A stretch of DNA of 5,031 bases from Armatimonadota bacterium (GTDB taxonomy: Bacteria; Armatimonadota; Armatimonadia; Armatimonadales; Armatimonadaceae): the NCBI GenBank assembly GCA_030833025.1, contig JAURHZ010000177.1:1-5031 (forward strand). The letters run 5' to 3'. Position numbers and translations under genes: made by a program. A model generated the notes under the pieces. It saw only the letters and a program-made list of their open reading frames with translations. It ran no database searches and was not told the DNA's origin. Positions 1 to 5,031 of the stretch are shown here, piece after piece; position 1 is the stretch's first letter; every line of letters begins with the position of its first letter.

Positions 1-1
1 C

Positions 2-262
2 TATGCGGATGCCTTCATCGCACACCATGGAAACGGCGGCGGAACAACACTGCGTGCTGGCTATTCTGTCGACAGACTTCTCTTCGACAAGGAAACGGGC
101 AAGCCATACGGAATCCTCCCTATCGTGAAGTGCCTCGATAAGGACAACAAGCCTCTGGGTCGCCCAGTAGACTGCACAGAAGCGCCGGATGGTTCCATCC
201 TGTTCTCCGATGATGCAGCGGGCGTCGTTTACCGAATCAGCTACACGGGTGCAAAGAAGTAA
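2..262 (+). CDS. PQQ-dependent sugar (glucose/sorbosone-type) dehydrogenase, C-terminal end only
   Basis: The reading frame is open from the left edge and ends at TAA 260-262, giving the last 86 residues of a larger protein. The fragment carries the closing features of a glucose/sorbosone dehydrogenase beta-propeller. Near its start is an AHHGNGGG segment, which resembles the AFHGSWNR-type loop of the family. It is followed by GYSVDRLLFD and, near the end, by APDGSILFSDDAAGVVYRIS, the usual final blade strand. Known members are exported enzymes that oxidise aldose or sorbosone-like sugars with PQQ and pass electrons to a cytochrome c. The next gene is such a cytochrome and overlaps this stop by 14 bases, which supports an electron-transfer partnership. 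The substrate cannot be told from the fragment, and the signal peptide and PQQ-site residues lie outside the window. A related soluble propeller of other specificity is the main alternative. Confidence 0.75.
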   Translation, partial: YADAFIAHHGNGGGTTLRAGYSVDRLLFDKETGKPYGILPIVKCLDKDNKPLGRPVDCTEAPDGSILFSDDAAGVVYRISYTGAKK

Positions 263-815
263 CCCACAGAGTGCCGCATGGGGATTAACCTATGCGGCAC
301 TCGCATTTTCACTGCTAAGTCCCCCAGCCAATGGGAAACAAAACGCAGTGCCCAAAATGGAAGTCTTACCGCTACGCGGCGCGATCAACCTCTACGACAA
401 AGCATGCGTACGCTGCCACGGCCCCGGCGGGTCATTTTATGGGTCCGACCTTGGCAAAGGTAAGACCGATGCCCAGCTTCGGAAAATGGTTTGGGAGATG
501 TGCGTTGCACAAGGCGGCCTCACGGTCTCTCAGCGTGAAGTAGATGCAATGACGGCCTACCACCGCTCCATCATGAAGCATGAGCCATTTGTGGAAATCA
601 CGGCAGTTAATCCCACAGGCATATCGGGTGAAGCCACTCCAGGAACAAAGCTTCAGCTGGAAATCGCAGGCCGTAACATCCCCATAACGCTGACCGAAAA
701 CCGCTGGTCAGCAACACTTGATACGACGAAGCCGGCTACGATCACAGCAACGTGGAGTGAAAAGTCCATCCGCCTGCCCGTGAAACTCGGTACATTTACA
801 CAGCAGCAGCCTTAG
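249..815 (+). CDS. Exported monoheme cytochrome c with C-terminal beta-rich domain
   Basis: Reading from GTG 249 gives 188 residues. Residues 10-29 form a hydrophobic Sec-type signal (LTYAALAFSLLSPPANG). A CVRCH heme-attachment motif follows at 53-57, and the cytochrome fold closes with the helix REVDAMTAYHRSI at about 96-108. Met84 (in WEMC) is the best-placed sixth heme ligand; Met80 and Met101 are alternatives. Residues from about 112 to 185 alternate hydrophobic and polar residues and contain no heme motif, which suggests a small Ig-like beta domain, but I do not recognise its family. In-frame ATGs at 189, 210 and 213 would add up to 20 residues ahead of the signal and lie deep inside the upstream dehydrogenase gene. 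I prefer GTG 249 because it puts the hydrophobic stretch at a normal distance from the N-terminus. No strong ribosome binding site is visible, so translation may be coupled to the upstream gene. The likely role is to accept electrons from that dehydrogenase in the periplasm. Confidence 0.77.
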   Translation: MQRSNPQSAAWGLTYAALAFSLLSPPANGKQNAVPKMEVLPLRGAINLYDKACVRCHGPGGSFYGSDLGKGKTDAQLRKMVWEMCVAQGGLTVSQREVDAMTAYHRSIMKHEPFVEITAVNPTGISGEATPGTKLQLEIAGRNIPITLTENRWSATLDTTKPATITATWSEKSIRLPVKLGTFTQQQP

Positions 816-818
816 GCT

Positions 819-1028
819 TTAGCGCTTTGTGGATGCAACCTCAGGCGAAGCATCGGTCATGGAAACCGCAGGCGTTACCTGCTGCTCCTGACTAAGCAAT
901 GCGCGCTCCTGACACCCCTTAATCATCGGTAAAACAATCCCAAGGATAACCGCACCTCCAATCGCTCCGATTGGCTGCCAGATGTTCGCTCGTGTGTTTC
1001 TATCAGTGATGGTGGATTCGCGCTGCAT
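819..1028 (-). CDS. Small single-span membrane protein, function unknown
   Basis: This minus-strand frame encodes 69 residues, from ATG 1028-1026 to TAA 821-819. A polar N-terminus is followed by one hydrophobic segment at about residues 17-36 (IWQPIGAIGGAVILGIVLPM), then IKGC and a polar, Gln/Ser/Thr-rich tail. The likely product is a bitopic inner-membrane protein. A purine-rich GGGGA (complement of 1034-1038) sits five bases before the ATG. The frame fills the gap between the cytochrome stop (815) and the divergent intergenic region with almost no slack, and nothing on the plus strand competes for it. These points favour a real gene. I recognise no family. It would be transcribed convergently with the cytochrome and divergently from the PSD1-domain gene. 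A chance open frame remains possible because it is short. Confidence 0.5.
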   Translation of the reverse strand: MQRESTITDRNTRANIWQPIGAIGGAVILGIVLPMIKGCQERALLSQEQQVTPAVSMTDASPEVASTKR

Positions 1029-1054
1029 CGTTTTCCCCGCTGTCGTCCCAAGAA

Positions 1055-1089
1055 TGCAAGTTGACCTTGCAATTCCTATACCAATGCAA
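1055..1089. promoter_or_regulatory. Cluster of TGCAA boxes, possible operator
   Basis: TGCAAG at 1055-1060 and CTTGCA at 1066-1071 form a perfect 6-base inverted repeat around a 5-base spacer. A third copy, TGCAA, lies at 1085-1089. The arrangement overlaps TTGACC (1061-1066), the only -35-like hexamer seen here. A dyad covering a promoter element between divergent genes is what a transcription-factor site would look like. The repeats are short and no regulator gene is present in the window, so this is a candidate only. Confidence 0.3.
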
Positions 1090-1138
1090 AACGGGTTCGA
1101 GGGAACAGCAAAACTTTATCTAAACCTTCATAAGAACC

Positions 1139-1184
1139 CCGTAGTTCAAAGCCGATAATGCAGGTGTGGAAAGTCCAACTACGG
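1139..1184 (+). promoter_or_regulatory. Long-range 8-bp stem in the leader of the PSD1-domain gene
   Basis: CCGTAGTT (1139-1146) is the exact reverse complement of AACTACGG (1177-1184), giving an uninterrupted 8-bp stem that closes a 30-base loop. A smaller GGA/TCC pairing lies inside the loop. A competing pairing is possible between GTTCA (1144-1148) and TGAAC (1191-1195). An 8-bp stem closing a large loop upstream of a coding region is compatible with a structured RNA domain. I could not match it to a known riboswitch or ncRNA class, and no transcription start is established. Confidence 0.4.
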
Positions 1185-1194
1185 AAAGACTGAA

Positions 1195-1231
1195 CCTTGG
1201 CATAGGCCTTAATGGTCTATAAGGCCAAAGG
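1195..1231 (+). promoter_or_regulatory. Mutually exclusive hairpins just before the ribosome binding site
   Basis: GGCCTTA (1205-1211) pairs perfectly with TAAGGCC (1220-1226) across an 8-base loop, and CCTT (1195-1198) with AAGG (1228-1231) can extend it below an internal loop. The same bases can instead form ATAGGCC (1202-1208) with GGTCTAT (1214-1220), seven pairs including one G-U, with a 5-base loop. Both stems cannot exist together. The element ends six bases before the Shine-Dalgarno sequence and is not followed by a T-run, so it is not an intrinsic terminator. If it acts, control of translation or RNA stability is more likely. It may also be chance. Confidence 0.4.
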
Positions 1232-1236
1232 ACGAT

Positions 1237-1242
1237 CAGGAG
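1237..1242 (+). promoter_or_regulatory. Ribosome binding site of the PSD1-domain gene
   Basis: CAGGAG lies 10 bases before ATG 1253. It is a good Shine-Dalgarno match at slightly long spacing. It supports ATG 1253, which is also followed directly by a signal-peptide-like sequence. Confidence 0.6.
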
Positions 1243-1252
1243 CTTAAAGCGG

Positions 1253-3727
1253 ATGATTAAAACACGCATTACTACGTTGATTGCTGGATGCAGCATCATC
1301 ACGTGCGCGGGGCTTGCCATACAAACGCCTCCCAAAGCGCCAGCCAAGGCTACATCCGGAACCAACACCGCATTTTTTGAAGCGAAAATCCGACCAATCC
1401 TGACAAAAGAATGTCTACCTTGTCATTCGCGCAAATCAGGGTCTGTGCAGGGTGGTCTCTCGATGGACACCCGTATGGACTTGCTGACAGGTTCCAGTAA
1501 AGGTCCCCTCATTGTTCCAGGCAAGCCAAAAGACAGCTTGCTGATGCATGTCGTTAGGCACGTCCATCCAACCATCAAAATGCCGCCGGGAAAAAAGCTC
1601 ACCGATGTGCAGCTACAGGCACTTGAGCTCTGGATTAGCAACGGAGCCGTTGATCCACGTGGCGCACAGCAGGTGGTTGTCACTCCAGAAACCAGAGAGC
1701 AAAAAGAATGGGCCTATCGTAAACCGATTGCCCCTCCCGTGCCAAGTGAAACAAATGGTGGGTGGGCATCCCTGCCAATCGACCACTTTGTCGCTGTCGC
1801 ACAGAAACGTCACGGTCTAAAAGCAGCTCCGACAGCGAGTGGCAAGCTGCTCCTGCGCCGAATTGCGATGGACATCACCGGCATCATGCCAACCGCATCC
1901 GAGCTGGATGCCTTTCCGGACAAACCAACGCAAGCGGACATCCGTAAGGCGATCGATGCCTACCTTGCAAGCCAGGAATACGGTCGGCGCTGGGGTCGCC
2001 ACTGGCTAGATATCGCCCGCTACGCGGAGTCGAGCGGCAAAGATGCAAACATTGCGTATCCAGAGGCCTGGCGCTACCGCGACTACGTCATCGATAGCTT
2101 TAATATTAACAAGCCATACAACACCTTTATCCGCGAGCAAATCGCCGGCGACCTCTTGCCTTCGGCATCGACGGCACTCTCCGCAACCCAAACCATCGCA
2201 ACCGGCTACCTCGCCATCGGTGCAAAGTCACACACAGAGCGGAATACTAGACAGTTCCGCCTCGATGTCGCCGATGAACAAATCGATGCCATCGGGCAAG
2301 GGATTCTGGGTCTTACAGTCGCGTGTGCCCGGTGCCATGACCACAAAACGGATCCAATTTCCCAGCGAGCCTACTATCAGCTGGCTGGAATTTTCCTTAG
2401 CACCGAGACGCATACCGCATCCGCGCCGACTAACCAGCAGCGACAGGGCTCAGATGGCATTGCGCTACCGCGAGATGCATCTGTCTACCGCCCAGCAGGC
2501 CTAACGCCATTTGAGCAGCGCTTACTGACGAACCAGCTTTCAGCGCTTGTCCAGCAGCGGGATGAGCTGATTCAGGCCCAGCGCCGTAACCGCACTGCAG
2601 GTAATGGTGGGCTAGTCGTATTGCAGTCTCGTATCGGAGTACTTGAGCACCAGCTCAGTCGCTACGATGCATCCGGTCGTCTAAAGCCCTACGCAATGGG
2701 CGCATCGGAAAAGGTTATTCTAGAAGACACCCCGATTTACGCGCGTGGCGAAAGGACGCAACCGGGAGAGGTGGTGCCCCGTGGAATACCTGCGTTTTTG
2801 GGTGCATCCACTGATACGGCGGTTCCAAGAACGACAAGCGGACGCCTCCAAGTGTCTGACTGGCTGGCTTCCAAAGAGAATCCGCTAACCGCCCGGGTGT
2901 TTGTCAACCGTGTTTGGCACTACCTGTTCGGCCGCGGGCTGGTTGCGAGCTGCGACAACTTTGGTGTGACCGGGATGCGACCTGACCACCCTGAGCTCCT
3001 CGATTACTTGGCAATCAAGTTTATGGACAGCGGCTGGGACATCAAGAGTCTCATCCGAGACATCATGCTCACAAAGACCTACCAGCTGGATTCAACCCCA
3101 AGTGGGAAGGCAGCACTGAGCGATCCGGAAAATATTCAGCTTTCACACCAGCGCGTTCGCCGAATGGATGCCGAAGCCATCCGGGACAATATTCTGGCAG
3201 TGAGCGGGGATTTGGACCTGCGGGTGCCGGATGGCTCTCCGATGGTCAAAGTCGAGGGGCAGTTCGCGCGGCGGCCGGCGTTTGATCCACAAACGATGAC
3301 AATGCCGTATCGCTCGATCTACCTCCCGATTGTGCGTGACTCCCTCCCTGATGCGCTTGCGGTGTTTGATATGGCGGAGCCAACGCTGGTGACCGGCGTC
3401 CGTGAGGAGACGACCGTTCCATCTCAGGCGCTGTTCCTGCTGAATGCACCTTTTGTGATCGATGCAGCGATCAAAGCCACGGCGCGGATTCCGGCGGCTA
3501 GCCGAACGCAGGATGAACGGATTGAGAGCGCATTCCGGTTGATCCTTGGGCGGATGCCAACGGTATCCGAGGTCGCGGCGAGTAAGACGTTTTTAGACAG
3601 CTTTGTGCCGGAGTCACAGGCAAACAGTGGCGTATATAGCCGTGTTGCACGGAATGCTGAGCGTGCGCGTTGGACAGTTTTCTGTCAGTCCCTGATGGCT
3701 ACCGTTGAGTTTCGGACCATTCGATAG
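1253..3727 (+). CDS. Diheme PSCyt1-PSCyt2(DUF1549)-PSD1(DUF1553) protein
   Basis: The 824-residue product starts with a Sec-type signal (residues 1 to about 24, with a hydrophobic core from ITTLIAG to AGLAI). PSCyt1 spans about 42-135, with heme motif CLPCH at 54-58 and the probable axial Met110 in KMPPG. PSCyt2/DUF1549 spans about 174-385. It holds LLRRIAMDITG, YGRRWGRHWLDIARYAESSGK (about 243-263) and a second heme motif, CARCH at 358-362, followed by DHKTDPI. Residues 419-472 are heptad-like and probably form a coiled coil. PSD1/DUF1553 fills about 530-815, with NPLTARVFVNRVWHYLFGRG, RRMDAEAIRDNILAVSG and TVPSQALFLLNAP. The length and domain order are normal for the family. Members are predicted periplasmic or surface c-type proteins with no established reaction. 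The DUF1501 gene 15 bases downstream is its usual partner. Codon choice turns G-rich after about 3200. The identification is firm; the function is unknown. Confidence 0.97.
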   Translation: MIKTRITTLIAGCSIITCAGLAIQTPPKAPAKATSGTNTAFFEAKIRPILTKECLPCHSRKSGSVQGGLSMDTRMDLLTGSSKGPLIVPGKPKDSLLMHVVRHVHPTIKMPPGKKLTDVQLQALELWISNGAVDPRGAQQVVVTPETREQKEWAYRKPIAPPVPSETNGGWASLPIDHFVAVAQKRHGLKAAPTASGKLLLRRIAMDITGIMPTASELDAFPDKPTQADIRKAIDAYLASQEYGRRWGRHWLDIARYAESSGKDANIAYPEAWRYRDYVIDSFNINKPYNTFIREQIAGDLLPSASTALSATQTIATGYLAIGAKSHTERNTRQFRLDVADEQIDAIGQGILGLTVACARCHDHKTDPISQRAYYQLAGIFLSTETHTASAPTNQQRQGSDGIALPRDASVYRPAGLTPFEQRLLTNQLSALVQQRDELIQAQRRNRTAGNGGLVVLQSRIGVLEHQLSRYDASGRLKPYAMGASEKVILEDTPIYARGERTQPGEVVPRGIPAFLGASTDTAVPRTTSGRLQVSDWLASKENPLTARVFVNRVWHYLFGRGLVASCDNFGVTGMRPDHPELLDYLAIKFMDSGWDIKSLIRDIMLTKTYQLDSTPSGKAALSDPENIQLSHQRVRRMDAEAIRDNILAVSGDLDLRVPDGSPMVKVEGQFARRPAFDPQTMTMPYRSIYLPIVRDSLPDALAVFDMAEPTLVTGVREETTVPSQALFLLNAPFVIDAAIKATARIPAASRTQDERIESAFRLILGRMPTVSEVAASKTFLDSFVPESQANSGVYSRVARNAERARWTVFCQSLMATVEFRTIR

Positions 3728-3730
3728 AGA

Positions 3731-3736
3731 AAGAGG
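3731..3736 (+). promoter_or_regulatory. Ribosome binding site of the DUF1501 gene
   Basis: AAGAGG lies six bases before ATG 3743, in the 15-base gap after the upstream stop. It fixes the start of the DUF1501 gene. The short gap without terminator structure indicates that the two genes share one transcript. Confidence 0.65.
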
Positions 3737-3742
3737 CCCCAA

Positions 3743-5031
3743 ATGTCAGATGAAATCCTTAGACGAACATTGTTGACCCGCCTTGCCGGTGGGTTTGGAA
3801 CGCTGGCCTTTTCCGCATTTGCGACCGCTGATGCTCTTGCGCAAGCTACGAAAGTGTCAGTAAAGCAGACAAACCCACTGGCGCCAAAGGCTCCACATTT
3901 CCCTGCAAAGGCAAAGCATGTAATCTGGCTCTGCATGCGCGGAGCACCAAGCCATGTCGACACATTTGACTATAAGCCAGAGCTAGAAGAGCGCAACGGG
4001 ATGCCCGGTCCAGGGCGCCTTGGCCGCGGAGCAAAGCTGCTGAAGTCCAAATGGGCTTTTGAACCAAGTGGCGACAGCGGATTGTGGATTAGCCAACTGT
4101 TCCCGGAGCTGCGAAAGCATGCCGACAAAATGTGTCTGATTCGCAGTATGCACACGGATCAACCCTCACACCCACAAGCCTTTGTCCAAATGCACACCGG
4201 GAGTTTTCAGTTTGTACGCCCAAGTATTGGTGCATGGACACTCTATGGCCTTGGTACGGAAAACCAAAATCTGCCGGGCTTCCTAAGCATTAAGCCGCCG
4301 GCAGGCAATGGCGGTGCACAAAACTATGGCTCAGCATTCCTCCCAGCCATTTACCAGGGGATGTCCATCGGTAAGGGAAACCAACCGATTGCTACAAGCA
4401 AAGCAGATTACATTGCAAGCCCGCTCCTGAAGCCCGAATCACAGCGTCAGCAGCTTGATTTCATCCAGAAGCTGCACGCGGAAGCGCTTGCAACCACGCC
4501 ACACTTGGAGCAGGTGAACGCAGCGATCACCAGCTATGAGCTGGCATTCCGGATGCAGGCAGATCTTCCCACCGTGATGAATATCGACAGTGAGCCAGCT
4601 GCAGTGCAAAGTACGTACGGCATTGGGACAACTGTGTCCGATGACTTTGGACGTCAGTGTCTGATGGCGCGGCGTGCGGTTGAGGCGGGAGTGCGTTTCG
4701 TTGAAGTCACGCCAAATGTGAACTGGGACCAGCACGCAAATCTTGCCAATGACCTCCCCCGTAACTGTGCGGCGGTGGATAAACCGATTGCGGGCTTACT
4801 CGCCGATCTTGCAGCCAGAGGATTGCTTGACTCCACACTGGTCGTCTGGGCGGGAGAGTTTGGACGAACTCCAACGGCGCAAAATGGAGATGGCCGTGAC
4901 CACAACAACAAAGGCTTTACGGTCTGGATGGCCGGAGGCGGCGTTCGTGGCGGGATGTCCTTTGGTGGAACCGATCCGCTAGGATTTGAGGCCATCGATC
5001 ATCCCGTCCATGTCCATGACCTCCACGCAAC
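3743..5031 (+). CDS. DUF1501 protein (alkaline-phosphatase/sulfatase-like fold), Tat-exported, 3' end missing
   Basis: The frame is open from ATG 3743 to the right edge, giving 429 complete codons. The N-terminus has the twin-arginine pair R7-R8 (ILRRTLLTRLAGGFG), a hydrophobic stretch and likely cleavage after ALA33 or AQA35, so Tat export is predicted. DUF1501 hallmarks appear in order: RGAPSHVDTFD at 66-76 (usually GGPSH), NWDQH at 327-331, WAGEFGRTP at 369-377, GRDHN at 384-388, and HPVHVHDLHA ending at 429. The His and Asp residues in these motifs match the metal-binding positions expected in alkaline-phosphatase-like folds. No substrate is established for the family. Homologues usually continue with a short LLGLD..LTYRFNGRD-type tail, so about 40 residues are probably missing because the window ends. 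It follows the PSD1-domain gene by 15 bases as a probable operon partner. Confidence 0.95.
   Translation, partial: MSDEILRRTLLTRLAGGFGTLAFSAFATADALAQATKVSVKQTNPLAPKAPHFPAKAKHVIWLCMRGAPSHVDTFDYKPELEERNGMPGPGRLGRGAKLLKSKWAFEPSGDSGLWISQLFPELRKHADKMCLIRSMHTDQPSHPQAFVQMHTGSFQFVRPSIGAWTLYGLGTENQNLPGFLSIKPPAGNGGAQNYGSAFLPAIYQGMSIGKGNQPIATSKADYIASPLLKPESQRQQLDFIQKLHAEALATTPHLEQVNAAITSYELAFRMQADLPTVMNIDSEPAAVQSTYGIGTTVSDDFGRQCLMARRAVEAGVRFVEVTPNVNWDQHANLANDLPRNCAAVDKPIAGLLADLAARGLLDSTLVVWAGEFGRTPTAQNGDGRDHNNKGFTVWMAGGGVRGGMSFGGTDPLGFEAIDHPVHVHDLHA

Larger units (their letters stand above)
1029..1252. other. Divergent intergenic region with repeats and a structured leader
   Basis: This stretch of 224 bases separates the minus-strand small membrane gene from the plus-strand PSD1-domain gene and must hold the start signals of both. 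I see no convincing consensus promoter. TTGACC at 1061-1066 would make a fair -35 box, but the hexamer 17 bases downstream is ATGCAA, a poor -10. The left half carries three TGCAA-type boxes. The right half carries several inverted repeats that would lie in the mRNA leader of the downstream gene. Both are listed separately. No tRNA, intrinsic terminator or known riboswitch class was recognised. Confidence 0.6.

Noticed and set aside
808..818. AGCCTTAGGCT palindrome at the convergent gene ends as a terminator
   Set aside because: With a usable loop the stem is only four pairs and no T-run follows on either strand, so it is too weak to call.
1102..1123. GGAAC followed by TCTAA as an ECF-sigma promoter
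   Set aside because: The gap between the elements is 12 bases, about five shorter than in sigma-E-type promoters, and no ECF factor is visible in the window.
1167..1176. TGGAAAGTCC as part of an RNase P RNA-like core
   Set aside because: Only the short GGAAAGTCC string resembles the RNase P signature; the surrounding helices and the required length are absent.
1280..1291. Lipobox (IAGC at residues 10-13) making the PSD1-domain protein a lipoprotein
   Set aside because: The hydrophobic segment before Cys13 is too short and hydrophobicity continues past it, so an ordinary Sec signal fits better.
1120..1368. Minus-strand 82-codon open frame across the start of the PSD1-domain gene
   Set aside because: It is antisense to the leader and signal peptide of a certain gene, has no recognisable domain, and its hydrophobic look comes from reading the signal-peptide codons in reverse.
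2043..2504. Plus-strand 153-codon open frame inside the PSD1-domain gene
   Set aside because: It lies wholly within conserved DUF1549 coding sequence in another frame, and its Ser/Pro/Thr-rich composition is typical of a frame-shifted shadow.
4439..4995. Minus-strand open frames opposite the DUF1501 gene
   Set aside because: They are antisense to the conserved NWDQH, GEFGRTP and GRDHN motifs and show no domain features of their own.

Overview
This window looks like a piece of a chromosome from a bacterium of moderate G+C, rich in periplasmic redox and Planctomycete-type proteins. The best marker is a gene pair. The first gene is an 824-residue protein with PSCyt1, PSCyt2 (DUF1549) and PSD1 (DUF1553) domains. 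Fifteen bases downstream comes a DUF1501 protein. This pair is typical of Planctomycetota, Verrucomicrobiota, Lentisphaerota, Acidobacteriota and Armatimonadota. The sequence alone does not let me choose among these phyla.

Layout. Positions 2-262 (+) hold the last 86 codons of a PQQ-type sugar (glucose/sorbosone) dehydrogenase beta-propeller. Overlapping its stop by 14 bases is a small exported monoheme cytochrome c (249-815, +), which is its probable electron acceptor. A small single-membrane-span protein of unknown function lies convergently on the other strand (819-1028, -), three bases from the cytochrome stop. Positions 1029-1252 form a divergent intergenic region. It contains a cluster of TGCAA boxes and a leader with several inverted repeats, two of which are mutually exclusive hairpins. 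Positions 1253-3727 (+) encode the diheme PSCyt1/PSCyt2/PSD1 protein. Positions 3743-5031 (+) encode the DUF1501 protein, cut by the window end about 40 residues before its expected C-terminus.

How the parts may work together. All the recognisable products are predicted to be exported: Sec signals on the cytochrome and the PSD1 protein, a Tat-like signal on the DUF1501 protein. The first two genes look like a sugar-oxidising dehydrogenase/cytochrome pair. The second two form a widespread but biochemically uncharacterised pair, a diheme c-type protein with an alkaline-phosphatase/sulfatase-fold-like partner. Any substrate link between the two pairs is inference from proximity only.

I did not see a mobile element, CRISPR array, tRNA or rRNA. 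The least explained part is the 1029-1252 region, especially the structured leader ahead of the PSD1 gene.
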